NCBI GenBank assembly: GCA_025201365.1
Contig: JAIXMF010000003.1
Span: 558,001-622,000 of the forward strand
DNA: 64,000 nucleotides
DNA from: Syncephalis plumigaleata
Lineage: Eukaryota > Zoopagomycota > Zoopagomycetes > Zoopagales > Piptocephalidaceae
Reading direction: 5' to 3'
Shown: in pieces, positions 13,472 through 25,614 of the stretch
Layout of the letters: every line of letters begins with the position of its first letter
Numbering within the stretch: position 1 is the first letter of the stretch
Program-made: the position numbers and the translations under genes
The notes under the pieces: generated by a model
What the model was told of the DNA's origin: nothing
Database searches by the model: none
The model's input: only the letters and a program-made list of their open reading frames with translations

Positions 13472-14739
13472 TCAGTATAATTTAGGATGAGATACTTGGT
13501 AACGATCAATATAACCAGTCGGTGTCAATCGAGCATTAACATCTACTATGAATAGTGTAGATGCAGCCTTGCTTATATAATCGAACATTCTATACGTAGA
13601 TGAATGTAGTACGTACTTGTCCTCCGTTCCCCAATACTCGTGGTATAGCTCAACCATGCGTTGCTCGTATTCTGGTTGAGTATACGCTTGGAATTTACCA
13701 TATAATATTTGACCAACACCGTTGACATTACCCTCGTAGAAGGCAAGAGCCACCATCATAAGACTCCACGTATCGCTTTTCTGCAGATCGTAGTCGATAT
13801 CGACGTACGCCTCGGGTGGCGAGAATGCCACTGTTCGTTTCGGAATACGCGATAGTTGCACGGGATCCGTTTCCTTACTCTTGAATCGGGAAGCCAGAGA
13901 AAAGTTAACGATAGTAATGAAAGGATCGACTAGATAGTTCTCATTGATCATAATGTTACTCCAGTTGAGACTGTTATGAGCGTAAAAGGTGGAATGAATA
14001 AATGTCACACCAAATAAAAGTTGCTTAAATACTTGTCGCAATATGTGAGCTCGTTGAATGGATCCATGTTTTACGGATATATCACTCAGTGTTTGATATC
14101 CACTTGCAGAGTATACCAAGCAACTGTAGTGCCCATAATCGAAATAGTGTAATCGTTTCGCCACAAATCTACTATAGGGTGACCAACGATTTGCTTATCC
14201 TTACGAGCCCTATTTAATGCCTATTTACAATGCGTAAATTAGTATGACATTGTTACTTTCATCTACTTCTTACAAATAGGTAATGATTTACATCAACTTA
14301 CAGTGTACACGTCATATTCGTGATTGTACATATTTCTATCGTAAAAGCATTTGAGAATGCCGCGAGAAAGTCCGTGGATCACTTGAGCGATGCTAATGGA
14401 GCCCTTTTGCTCCCAATCTCTGACATAAAGACCAGGCTGGCCATAGGCATTTTTAGTTTTTGGAGGTACATGAGTGAATGGTCGATATCCATTTGGGATT
14501 TCATCACTGGATAGTGTGGATATAAGATGTGTAGGAGAAGATGAAGATGCACTACTAATAATGCTACTACTAATAGAAGTACCAATAGTAGCAGTAGATG
14601 AAGAGAATCCTTGTCGTGGAATGCCATTACTCGATGACCCGGATGGTGTAAACGATTGTGGTGATGCTTCTATTAGCGTTGATGCTAGAGGAATGGCCAA
14701 AATGAATGGAATAGCGTAGCAACTGTAGCGTGACATCAT
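13472..14739 (-). CDS. Secreted or ER-luminal protein with degenerate kinase fold (pseudokinase)
   Basis: Two exons (14302-14739 and 13472-14220) code about 395 residues. The N-terminus (MMSRYSCYAIPFILAIPLAS) is a signal peptide, followed by about 60 residues of Ser/Thr/Gly-rich linker. A kinase-like fold then runs to the C-terminus. The positions of the catalytic motifs can be recognised, but they are altered: HNSLNWSNIMI stands where HRDLKxxN is expected, NFS replaces DFG, SPPEAY replaces APE, and DTWSLMMVAL matches the alpha-F region. With no catalytic or metal-binding Asp, phosphotransfer is unlikely. The product may bind a partner outside the cell. One frame break near 14167 (TTT for TTTT) sits inside the fold; correcting it gives 1188 nt. 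An upstream in-frame extension lacks an ATG, so the start at 14739 was chosen. Confidence 0.7.
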
Positions 14740-17206
14740 GCTAAATAAATAGTTGTTTAAATGAATAACTCTATGAATAACAAAAAATGAAGAAAAAGAA
14801 GTAGTAGTAGTAGTAGTGCTAGCAACGTTCAATGTATCAATTTTATTTATAGTAGTAACTGTCGGTGTATACAATGCAGAAAAACTAACAAATAAACGTT
14901 ATTCATGGAATAGTTTCATGGAATAACCTAAAAACGTTTCAAACCTTCATGGTGACTGTTTAAAGCGGAGGGTTAATCGAGATATATACGACATATCAAA
15001 CGGGATAACTTGTGACATTAGGACAATACTAGAAGAAAGAGGAAGAGAAAGAGAAAGAGAGAATACATGCGGTATCGGAGTAGTCATCGAGAACTATTCT
15101 AGAAAGAGGAAACACGATCTATGATTGTTATTTTTGGATACATAGAGCATTGTTACTTTTACATTTATCACTTATTAGGACAAGTCCATTAATGTGTACA
15201 CGTTTTACGGTTGTAGTTGAACTAACGAATCTAAATGTAGACAAAGTAGATTTCGTTTTCTTTCCATGTATGATGCAATGTACTGGATTATCGCAAGTAC
15301 TAACGAATAATCGCTAACGTATAAACGTATTCTTGAAATAAACTTTATGAGATTATTGTATGTGTTGGGAATACACCACATACGCATGATAGTTCAATTT
15401 GGAAAGTGACATTCGTCTGTTGCTCGTTGTTTATCCGTAGACACTTGATTATCTACAAGGTAATCATGCGATTCTAAATTTATAATACGCCAGCTACCAT
15501 TTAATAGATATCTATTTTTGAAGGTAACATGCGGATGGATTAGAGTATTTTTAGTTCTTTTAATCAAGTTCAATGGTAATCGTCAAGAAAACAACCTTGA
15601 AGCAAGTATTTCTCCGATAGCGATAGCTGTGCAGTATCATCCACGCTTGTGGCGTGTCCCAGCAACGCAATCCATACGTTAATAATAATAGTAATAATAA
15701 TAATAGTGGTAGTAGTAGTAGCAATGATATGATAGTAGCAAGAACGCGATTATTATTAATCGTGAAAGATTGCGGGTTTTTCCACTTCCATGTATGTGTG
15801 CGCATATGTATGTGTCAATAGACAGCTTCCTTATTTACTCGAGAGCGTACTCTTGTGATACACGGACAAAGCAGCTCGTTGGTTCAATTGACCCTTTCAT
15901 ATTTTCATCTCTAATTCAGCATGAAATGGAAGGAAAAGAAGCGGGAAAGGAACACTGCGTAATGTACGTGTCTCGGTGTAAATCACAATGCGTATCAGAA
16001 GCAAGCAAGTTCGATGAGATTATAATACAGTAACGAGTAACTAATGGTCCAGTAAGGTAATTTGTTATCCATCTTATAGTGACTAGCATTACTAGTGATT
16101 TATCAAATAGCCATATCCTACGCCATTAATGTCATCATTGGGAATATTGCGATTTCTTTCTGTGCGCGTTGCATTACTTTACATTCTGCCGCCACACAGC
16201 GTATCGTTCCATTACTGGTGATTTCGTATATTGTTCACTCGCTCTATTACTGCTATTAGTGCTACTAATGCTACTGAATAGATAAAGCAACAATTACTTG
16301 ATTTGATTGGTTCCACTGTCTACCGCGTGTTTGACGTGCATGCAGCAGGATGTGAAGGGTGGTAGTTCATCCGCTTCATCCACCTTTGCTCACTCTGTTG
16401 CCAGTTCACCGCACTTCATCTACTCAAATCAATCACACGAGTGTGACTGACAGAACGAGTGTAGTCTACCGGTTCCATGTAGCACAGACAGTAATCCTTA
16501 CTATTCCAAAATGACCGCATGGCAATGACAATCATCATCAGTATAGCACGCTGTACGGATGCATCACTCGCGCATTCGCTCATAGTCTGATACCAATGAA
16601 GTGTCGTCTCGCCAGCATCAATATGCGCGCTGTGTGTGGTGAGTGAGTATGTGTGTATGCCAGTCTGTATGTATGGCCTTGGTTGGACAAGCACTATTCG
16701 CTATCATTCTTAGCAATACGGGTTTATCGATAGAAGCATGCTGTTCCTTACGTATTGGTTCAACGGTTCTAGTATCTTCCTTATCCTCCCCAATCCTGTC
16801 AACAATAACCCTTTAAATTGCCGTATTTTGCGGGATTTTCCACCTACTACCATAGTTTATTCGCTGTCATTATTATAACCATCTTATTACTCTATTACTA
16901 TCATCGCACACTAGTAAGTTGAGGATACTGTCGTCCGTGTTGTGTTATTTAGTTTGACGGCATATTCTTAGCTTCTTCATCTTTCTTTAGTTACACTATT
17001 ACCATCACTACTACAACTATTACTATTACTACTATTACTACTATTATACTATCACTACTACTATTACATCGCACTAGCGTCTATATAGTTTCTATTTAGC
17101 CATCATCAGGCTTTTTGTATTAAACCTAGTATATCCTAGACTTGTCCTTTGACCTGTGGCGAAGCATCTCTCCACCCTCTCCTATTTGTTCATTTGCTCT
17201 TCGACC
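14740..17206. other. Long intergenic region between pseudokinase and tyrosinase
   Basis: This gap of about 2.5 kb lies between two genes transcribed away from each other. I see only short open frames, GTA/TAG trinucleotide runs and a purine-rich tract near 15030-15060. It must hold both promoters and possibly a long 5' leader for the tyrosinase. No RNA gene or transposon end was recognised. Confidence 0.5.
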
Positions 17207-18759
17207 ATGGTCTCCTTTATTAAAGCTACTTTGTTGTTGGGGGCTATCGCCACCGCACCCTAATTGATCGAGTTAGCGCAAAATGTGCCGTAATTCGTGA
17301 GCGTCCCGAAGTCCAGGACATGAGTCCAGCGCTTGGGATGCCTATAAGGCTGCAGTCTTAAAGCTCATGAACACAGGTTCACCGTCCATTACGATAACTT
17401 GGTAAAGGCACATCTCGATTTTCAGGGCGACATTCACGGCACTCAGATCTTCCTTCCCTGGCATCGTGCCTATTGAAGGCCTACGAGGTTGAACTACAGA
17501 AAATTGATCCTAATGTAGCGGTACCCTACTGGGATTGGAGTTCCATGCAGAACCCGGAATTTTCACCAGTGCTTTCCAAAGACTACTACGGTAGCAAAGG
17601 TACCGGCGAGAATAAGTGCGTCGAGGATTCGCCATTCGCATCGCACACGCCCTACTATGTCGACAGCCAAATTCCAAAGTGTATTTGTCGTCACTACAGC
17701 GAGCAAGGAGAGGCCGTCGGTGCATTCACCTCACCGGAAGTGTTGGCCGATCTCGTTGCTAGTAAGCAAAGCTTTGCCGATTTCAGCAGTACGCTTGAGG
17801 GTAATCCTCACGGTCTCGTGCACAACAACATCGGCTACGGCTTCTCCAGCATGGGCAGTCCCAATGATCCTCTTTTCTACGCTCATCACGGTTTCGTTGA
17901 TATGCTTTGGGCTAGCTTCCAGGCCAAGGAGGGCGGAAAATTCCTCCACGACTTTGGTAGCGACTACCCAGCTACGCACGAGCTTAAGCCATGGGGATGG
18001 ACCATTGAACAGGTGTTGAACACGGAAGAGGAACCAATGTGCTACCGCTACTTGCCACCCCATAACGCATACTTGAATGCTGCTCAACACCAGGGCAGTG
18101 GTGAAAGCACGGCACCCAACAAGAAACGTCGTCGTTCCCCTGTACCACACGACTCCGAGCATAAGGATGATGGTGAGGGCAAGAGCTACGACCTTTTGGC
18201 CACCCAGAAACCACGCAGCCTTCCAGAGTCATGGACCAAGATGAACCATCTCAACACCACCAAGCTCGAGGAAGACAAGAAGCGAAACGACGACACTTAC
18301 GACAAGCTCAACAACCATCCTGGCTACGTTTCTCCATGCTCCTTGTGGCATAACGAGGAGGCCATGCACAAATTGGTCGAATCCGGTAAGGTCAAGGAGT
18401 TCACCGCTACGGTCAATGGCAAGAAGGTTACCGTTCCCGTTAGCAAGGGCTGCAACCCCAAGGACGCCGTCGCCCGTACCAAGAAACACTTGCTCGATGC
18501 CGGTCTCGTCGTTCTTACCGGCAAGGAATTGGTCGACTTCCTTGAGGGTGTCCTCGGTAAGGGTGGTGTCAACCAGCTAGTCACCCATCTCGTGAGCACG
18601 CCTATCCTCAAGAATCTATTGGGTCCGGAGCTCATGAAGACCGTGGGCGACCTCCTAGGCAGTGGCAAGGGTCCATTGGATCTCTTTGGCGAGAAGGGCT
18701 TGGGTAAGGACGTGGCAGCTCCCGTGTCGAAGCTTACCAAGGGCTTAGGCGCTCTCTAA
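17207..18759 (+). CDS. Secreted tyrosinase (type-3 copper monooxygenase)
   Basis: Oxidises phenols to quinones, the first step of melanin formation or cell-wall cross-linking. The start MVSFIKATLLLGAIATAP is a signal peptide. The CuA site is made by the histidines of VKAHLD, DIHG and FLPWHRAYL. The CuB site uses NPHGLVHNN and LFYAHHGFVDMLW. After the catalytic domain comes a Lys/Glu-rich hydrophilic stretch and a C-terminal tail of small Gly/Leu/Lys segments, which may be cut off on activation as in other fungal tyrosinases. The gene has no introns and its codons end mostly in C or G, unlike its neighbours, which suggests high expression. The first 90 codons carry four frame breaks (near 17259, 17328, 17386 and 17473), most at homopolymers. 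Correcting one base at each gives 1557 nt, 518 residues; the remaining 428 codons are open. Confidence 0.88.
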
Positions 18760-19074
18760 ATGCACACACCACAAGTCATCGTCACTCTAATTATTATTTC
18801 TTCTACTATAATTGCTCCATAAATTGATATTGATTGGCCTGGGCGCGCGTAAATATCCCCCCTCGCACGCTCACTCACTCATTCACTTTTTATATATTGT
18901 ATGGCCCCTATATAACATTTTGCAAATTAAAATGAACGAGCTAACTACGGCCGTCTCACACTCACTCGCGTATTCACAACTTGTGTTTTATTCGTTTATA
19001 TGAGATTCTTGCAATATATATATCAATGTTGCTCTATGGTAGCTGTTCATTTTAACGTAATAATAATAATACTA

Positions 19075-19655
19075 CAGTGTTTTTCCATCCAGTTTGCGCA
19101 TTTATCTTTTCACTTTTGCAGTTTATTAATAAATAAATTTACTCAATTGTTAACATCATTATCACCGTAGAAATGCCAATTGATATAGCATGATAATAAT
19201 AACAATTCAGTATTCAGTAATGGATCATTTATTGATAGCGATAACTATCATCATCAATTCTATAAGGTAGATGATACAAGTGTACTAGTATAGTTGGATA
19301 TTGCCATGTCATGTACTTACAAGTAGCTATTGAGTATCGTGTATGGAATCGGGATATGGCTGCATGTCTGAATTTATTCAGATTATTCGCAGTGTTCGTG
19401 AGGAAACCCTATTCCAACACAATTCCAACGAAGTGCCGTTTCTCCTCCTGAGCCTAGTACATCCGCAAAGCATTCACTGAATGAAGATCAAGATCAAGAT
19501 GGACAAGGTCAAGAGGGATCCAAACATCAAAAAACAAATTAACCAGGTTGTATCGTCAATCGTTTAAAATACGGGGTAGCAATACTGTAAGTGTTAATTA
19601 TTATTTATTCGTAATAACAGAAGGCTAACTGCGCAAATTGGATGGAAAAAGCCTG
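19075..19655 (+). mobile_element. Small TIR DNA transposon copy with TA flanks and a transposase C-terminal remnant
   Basis: Ends are inverted repeats: 19075-19100 (CAG then TTTTTCCATCC, TTTGCGCA) matches the reverse complement of 19628-19655 (CAATTTGCGC, GGATGGAAAAA). Both sides carry the dinucleotide TA, as produced by Tc1/mariner-type insertion. The left 135 bp are closely related to 52816-52940, and the right 120 bp to 62410-62524. Inside, at about 19325-19435, the plus strand codes EYRVWNRDMAACLNLFRLF and ends at a stop soon after. This resembles the last catalytic motif (RDxNAAxNI) of TnpB/Fanzor-like OrfB proteins. Only this tail is left, so the copy cannot move on its own. The superfamily of the ends and the Fanzor link are inferences. 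Confidence 0.7.
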
Positions 19656-19869
19656 TACTTCATAAAATCAACATGTATCATGAGTGTAAGGCACAATATG
19701 TCGCTGTAAATTAATCATCTTCAGTATATACAATATAAAGAGAACATGTTGTAACAACAATAAATTGTTTATTGAAAAAAGGTGACTACGAAAAACCGTT
19801 GTCAGAAAGAATACGAGAGAGAGAGAGATTGCAAATACTAATCACAACAATAAGCAAACACATCTCCAT

Positions 19870-21272
19870 TTACAACGTAATTGTAAACTTGTCAACTATA
19901 GTCTTGACCCAGCTGAACCAGTGACCGTTAGCGTTATCCTTGGAGTGAACACCCGAGTAGATGAGGAGATTTGGCGTATCCTTGGGCATATCGCTGATGG
20001 CCTCTGTGGTGGCTAGCTTAATGATCTCATCCTTGAGTTCCTGGGGAGTAACGGCCGATGGATCCTCCTTCAATGATAGCAAGTAGGCCATGAGACCGCA
20101 AACGTGTGGTGAAGCCATCGAGGTACCCGAGATGATGTTGGTAGCGGTTCTTGATCCAATCCATGCCGATTTGATATCCTTACCAGGAGCAAAGACATCG
20201 GTGCACTTGCCGTAGTTGGAGAACCAAGCACGATCATCGGTAAGCGTGGTGGCACCGACGGTAACCGCCTTCTCGGATGAAGCGGGCGAGTATTGGCAAG
20301 CGTCACGATTGTCGTTACCGGCAGCTACGGCAAAGTGGACACCGGCATCGACAGCGCTATCGACGGCCATGTTCAACGCACGCGAGAAACCACCGCCCAA
20401 TGACATGTTGGCAACACTGGCGCCCTTCTTGCCTTAGCGCCGGCCGTTCTCGCCGCTTCCTTTAATGCCAAAGAATGAGCCTCGGCAACCCATTGGACAC
20501 CGCGAACGACGTCGGACATGCTACCGGATCCGTTAGAGCGTAGTACCTTGACGGCCACGAGCTTGGCCTTCTTGGCTACACCATAGATTTTACCGCCAAT
20601 GGTGCCGGCGACGTGGGTACCATGACCGTTGCCATCCTCGTCAGGATCGCCCTCTGGAATGGTGGCACCCCATTCAGCGCGACCTTCAAAGTCGACATGC
20701 TTAACATTGACACCGGTATCAACGATGTAGGCGGTAACACCCTCGCCATCTATTGCATCGTAGGGATATTTGGTCCAGGTGCGGAAGGTCAAAGCCTCAC
20801 GATGCGAGATACGGGAGAGACCCCAGGGAGCGTTGTATTGCGTTTGAACGCGGGTGGCGTACACGGTCGAGTCACGTTCCACGAAGTCGACTTCCGAGGC
20901 AACACGCACCTTCTCGACGACTTCGCTGGTGAATTTACCGGCATAGCCACGTAGGTTGTCCATCTCGTACACGTGACGTAGCTGGTTCTGACCACCATCG
21001 TCGACTAGACCACCATGCTGAGCAAGGAAAGCGGCAAGCATGTTGTGATGGTTCTCTAGCTGCTCTTCCGACAAATCCTTCTTTAGCACAACGATATAGC
21101 TGTCCTCGATGATGTCGGCATCTTCCGCCGACAACAATGGGGCCACCGTGCTGTCCAATACGGAGCGATGACCGTCTCCAGTATGACTACGAGCATCGAC
21201 ACCCACGGAAACTAGGGTGATGACTGCCATTGCGGCCGAAGCCAGCAAGAATACAGTTTTAACTGGACGCAT
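19870..21272 (-). CDS. Secreted subtilisin-like serine protease (S8, proteinase K type)
   Basis: An extracellular or vacuolar endopeptidase. MRPVKTVFLLASAAMAVITL is a signal peptide. An I9 propeptide follows (DSYIVVLKKDLSEEQLENHH through VDFVERDSTVYA). The catalytic triad is Asp in AYIVDTGVNVKHVDF, His in GNGHGTHVAGTIGG and Ser in ISGTSMASPHVCGLMAY. The oxyanion-hole Asn lies in FAVAAGNDNRDAC. About 467 residues, without introns in the coding part and with C-ending codons, as in the tyrosinase. One frame break near 20434 (AAGGC for AAGGGC) separates the His and Ser halves. Adding one G restores a typical GASVANMSLGGGFS segment and gives 1404 nt. In parasitic and saprotrophic fungi such enzymes digest host or prey protein. 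Confidence 0.93.
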
Positions 21273-21814
21273 GCTTGAATAATCAGTGAGTTATTGTTGT
21301 TGGATGATGATATTGTTGATGAGTTCAAGAGAAAGTGTAACGTGGTAAACAAGACAATAAACGATGACGATGATAAATTGGACAACAAAAGAGACGTAGT
21401 GAAGGTATTCGGTAGGTAGATAGTGAGTGAGTGAGAATATGCCAATTGCCAAGCAATATATAACAAGTAGGTAACGTTTAGAGAAGACTGGCAAAAGAAA
21501 AAGGGGTAGTGATAGTAGGAGTAGTAATACTAACAGTGAATAGGAAGCAACAGGAGGAACGGATGCTTACGCTCTGCAATAGTAGTAGTAGTCGTAGTAG
21601 TAAGACACTGAAGTAGAGTACTGTTTAACGCAAAAAAGCTATGTGAACAAGGGAAAGAGCAAAGAAATATGAGTAGACGTCGACCTATTGAACCTAGACA
21701 ACTGTTATAGAGTGGCGATAGTAGTAGATGAGTAAGTGATAAAAGTAGAAAGGGAAAAGGATAGAAATGATGCTGTGTGATGGGAGTGCGCCAGTCACTT
21801 TGCAGGCATTTATA
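21273..21814 (-). promoter_or_regulatory. Probable promoter and 5' leader of the subtilisin gene, with TATA box and leader intron
   Basis: TATAAATG lies at 21814-21807 on the minus strand. A donor GTAAGC at 21570-21565 and an AAG acceptor at 21276-21274, directly before the start codon, would remove an intron of 297 bp from the 5' leader. Transcription would then begin near 21780, about 30 bp after the TATA box. The layout is inferred from the signals only. Confidence 0.45.
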
Positions 21815-23047
21815 GGTGGTCGCGGAGTAACAAGTGGATCATGTGCCATATAGAAGCGTGAGTAAGCAGAGACAACAGTGAATGGCTATATAGTTATTCG
21901 GATGATGATGATGGATGTGGATGTGAATGTGAACGATGATAGGCGAGAAATGGCGAAAAGGGGAACCCATTCATTCATTCATCATCATCATGTATACAAT
22001 TCAACTTCTTATCTCATAGTCATCATATATGACGTATGTTATTCCGTGTAGAACGTATTTCAACCATTCTTCTATTACACTACCAGTTAGGTGGTCATCG
22101 TAATCATAGTTAACCGTCTATTCAATACAATGTCTCATTGTAGATTGTACAAAATGACTAGTGACATCAACGGTGAGTGTGTATGCACGTTTGCATTCAA
22201 GTGCAAGCAAGAGTGTAAATTCCCCTTGTTCCACGTCGAATGCAACAAAGGAACTAGACTGCTCGCTGATTGGTATTGCTCCTAGACAAGCTGACACTTC
22301 AATTGAACATGTGCCGCTGTTTAGTGTTACCATTGGTATCAGTATTCTCCACATTCTAGAATGAATGATAGATGATGATAATTACCATATAGACCATTAT
22401 CGCTTACTCGTAAATACTTGAAATACCTCGCTAATAGAAATGGATCAGACATGCGTGCATACTTGTAGTATGGTTAGTGCATTACTTGTCTTTCTATTTT
22501 GTATTTATTAAAGGAGTAATGGTTCATTTGATCATGTCATGCATACATACTTTACGTTAATCCACTCAAATAATGCTAATATATAGATGTAGCTGCGTGT
22601 TATTGCAATAGTATAGTAGTCTCCTTTAACTTGAACGTGTTATGCATTTGTCGACACATACGCACACACTGTTCTATCTTTCTTTCCGGTTTTTTTCACT
22701 TGTATTACTATCGTATCGCTGCTCATTTTTTCATTCATAATATTCGTCAGCATAGTGTCCTTCTAATACAGTTCACTTTAAGTCGTAAGGAAGTGACGAG
22801 TGGACGTGGATTAGACGACGTCAATTATTCCGTTTCGTTATTTCTTCAAAGTAGTTTAACCGGTGCTTTATCATAGATGCAGCCACAGTCCTATTATTAT
22901 TATTACTATTGTTATTAGTGGTGACAGTTACTCGTTTCTCAGGATCACTATCCTCTCTCTCTCTCTCTCTCTGTGCGTGCGTGTGCGTGTACCTTCATCA
23001 TCTTTAATCCTTTTTGTTTCTATTCTACTACTCATCAAGCCGGCTGA
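21815..23047. other. Intergenic region between divergent subtilisin and Kelch-BTB genes
   Basis: No convincing gene. A small Cys-containing open frame (22130-22285, +) starts MSHCRLYKM but shows no family signature and no signal peptide. A pure CT tract lies at 22951-22972, shortly before the Kelch-BTB start, and may belong to its promoter. Confidence 0.4.
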
Positions 23048-25614
23048 ATGGATTCACTGGCCATGCTCCGTCTCGTAAAACTATGTCGCACTAGCGGTAA
23101 CAATCTCGTTGGCTTGTGGCGGCCTTCTCTTGTGCGTGATCGTCACCTACTCTACTCGATAGGCGGAGGCGGAGTTACGCTGGAAGGTGTGCAACAGCTG
23201 GATTTACGAACTGGCATATGGACCACTATTAAGGTAGGCAAGCTAGACGACTTGTAGCCCTAGTAGGAGTATCCGCACTATCGCCACAATACTTATCGTT
23301 AGCGTATAGGCTATAGGCAGTACACCTCCCATCGATCTTCATGGACATACGGCGGTACTATGGCGTAATTATATTGTCGTATTTGGTATGTGATATATAC
23401 CTAGGGAATTGCATTGGAAATGAAGGAAATTCAGTATTAAATATACGTATATATCTATCATCTATGTGTTACCTTCTTATAGGCGGCTATGACAATAAGG
23501 AGTTTTATAACAGAGTCATACTATTCAATCTAAATGATCATACGTGGCATTGTCCGACTGTGCGTGGTCCTCATGTGATTGCACGCTATCTTCATACTGC
23601 CGTCGTATATAATGATAAAATGTACACCTATGGTGGATTTGCTAAGAATCCTGAAAGTAAGTTAGTATTACGTGATTATTATATGTTCACTAATAATAAT
23701 AATAATATTCTCCTTTTAATCTCTGTCTAGATAATCGTAAGTAGCTATAGTACACTTTCTTCTATTCCTATCTTAACATAAGCATTGATATACGTGTTAT
23801 AATTATTGTCATTTAGGAACCTATGTTCTAACACATCTGATGGCACTTGATTTAAATACATTTACATGGGAGAAGCCGTGTGTGGTACCACCACGCTACA
23901 ATCACTCTGCCCTACTCATTGGTGATCGTATGTATATCTATGCCGGTAAGAATGGAAGTGGCAAAACTGTAACTGATCTATGTGCCGTGGATCTTCGTTT
24001 GAATAAGCTACTTCCACAACCGGGCATTACAGGTGATATTGAACCGTTAAAGTCATACCATTTCACCGAGTACATTGGCGATAATCGTATCTTGATATTT
24101 GGTAAATTCTTGAAACCATCCCAAGAAGTTGGACATAGCACATGGATACTCGATATCAATACGCTCGTGTGTCGTAGATTGCCGAACGAGAATTACCTGG
24201 ACAATGGACTATGGAGCTATTTCACTACGGTGACAGCAGAGGAATTAGGCGAGACCTCGGCCAATACCGGTGATCCAAAGCAGCGTCGCTTGGTATTCCT
24301 AGGAAATGCCGATGCCGGACGCCCGAGGTATATGATCATTTCCAGGATCTGCTCATCGTGGATATCGAACCCACCGGTGTATGGCAAATTCCGCATTTAA
24401 GCATGGAGTACGACTTTAGTCAACTATTCGAATCGTCAGAGTTGTGCGATTTCACACTGAAACCAGCCGATGGTAAGCCTATCGGTGTACATCGAGCCGT
24501 GCTCCATGCTCGTTGGCCTCATTTCCGTATGTTATACAATAGCGGCATGAAGGAATCGACGTGTGATGGCATTGATCTTCCCGACCCTATTCGGTGGTGA
24601 TGGTGTTTGCACGCTTCCTCTACACGGATCAACTCGACGAGGACGCGTCCACCGACCAGGTCATCGGTGTACTTGGCATGGCCGGTCTCTACCTACTACC
24701 TCGACTTACAAAACTATGCTGTCGTCGACTGGCCGAGAAGCATCTCACGATAATGACAGCTGCTAGAATATTCGAAGCGTCCATCCTTGTTAACGAATGC
24801 GGACTCAAACTAATTGCACTCGAGTATATCTTTCGTAACTTTGGCCGTATCTGGCATTCACGTACACTCGATCATCTAAGCGATGAAGTGATGTCGGAAT
24901 TGCGTGACTCTATTCCTGCTGATTCGGAATTAGTAGTCAGGAAGGATATTACTCCAACGTCATCTACATCGACACAAACGAACACGTCATCATTGGCATC
25001 TCGTTCATCTGCCACACCTGCAAATGCCTCCACTTCCCCGCTCGTTGCTGCAGCGACACTTCCTACCGGTCTACCCGTAGACGCTGGTATACTTTTCTCA
25101 ATGTAGGTCAAACTACTACTACTACTACACCAAGACGAATGTCACGAGGATCACCTATAATAGCATTGCCATCACAACAACAGCAACAGCATCATCAGCA
25201 TCAGCAGCAACAACGGCAACAAGAAGAGAATGGCAATAATGCTAATGCTGATACTGATATCATGATGATGACGAACAGTTAATACCACTTGTATCACATC
25301 ATCGAGAGGAACAGCTGCTAGTATTGTCACCAGAGGAACAGCCGCTACTTCAACCAACTCAAGAGGAACAAATACTCTTGCTACAACCACATGAACCACG
25401 CTTACTATCTCAACAATCTGCAAGAAGTAGTAGTAGTGGTACATCTAGCTATTCTCGTAATTCACGAAATAGCCTAAACACTCATAGTCATCATCGAGAA
25501 GATATGACTGATCGTACTAGTGGCAATCTTAGACGAACTATGCAATTTACTTTGTTAAATGAAAGACTAGAGTACACACGTACTCCTACTCCACCTACCA
25601 TGATGGATGAATAG
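23048..25614 (+). CDS. Kelch-repeat BTB/POZ protein
   Basis: Probably an adaptor that brings a partner to a cullin-3 ubiquitin ligase or works in signalling, as in LZTR1-like proteins. Exons: 23048-23233, 23310-23385, 23483-23656, a 6-nt exon ATAATC at 23731-23736, and 23817-25614, about 747 residues. Kelch blades read as GHTAVLWRNYIVVFGGYDN, YLHTAVVYNDKMYTYGGF and YNHSALLIGDRMYIYAGK. The BTB domain starts at SELCDFTLKPADGKPIGVH and ends around FLYTDQLDEDA, followed by a BACK-like helical part. The C-terminal third is low complexity, rich in Gln, Ser and Leu-Leu. Four frame breaks (near 24326, 24592, 25095 and 25262), mostly in short homopolymers, interrupt it. Adding one base at each gives 2244 nt. 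The function of the particular adaptor is unknown. Confidence 0.82.
23731..23736 (+). other. 6-nt micro-exon within the Kelch-BTB gene
   Basis: The exon ATAATC is bounded by a TCTAG acceptor and a GTAAGT donor. The flanking exons end in phase 1 (A) and begin with GA, so inclusion adds two residues and gives NNRTYV in frame. Skipping it would also keep frame. It shows that very small exons occur elsewhere in this genome. Confidence 0.6.

Noticed and set aside
17207-17472. Tyrosinase as a pseudogene because of four frame breaks in its first part
   Set aside because: Most breaks are in short homopolymers, the conserved copper-site histidines survive in every segment, and the same error type is found in housekeeping genes here.
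17731-18740. Long minus-strand frames opposite the tyrosinase
   Set aside because: They arise from the G/C-rich third codon positions of the tyrosinase and show no motif.
22091-22364. Cys-containing small frames on both strands as a secreted peptide gene
   Set aside because: There is no signal peptide, no splice context and no recognisable pattern, and the two strands compete; evidence is insufficient.
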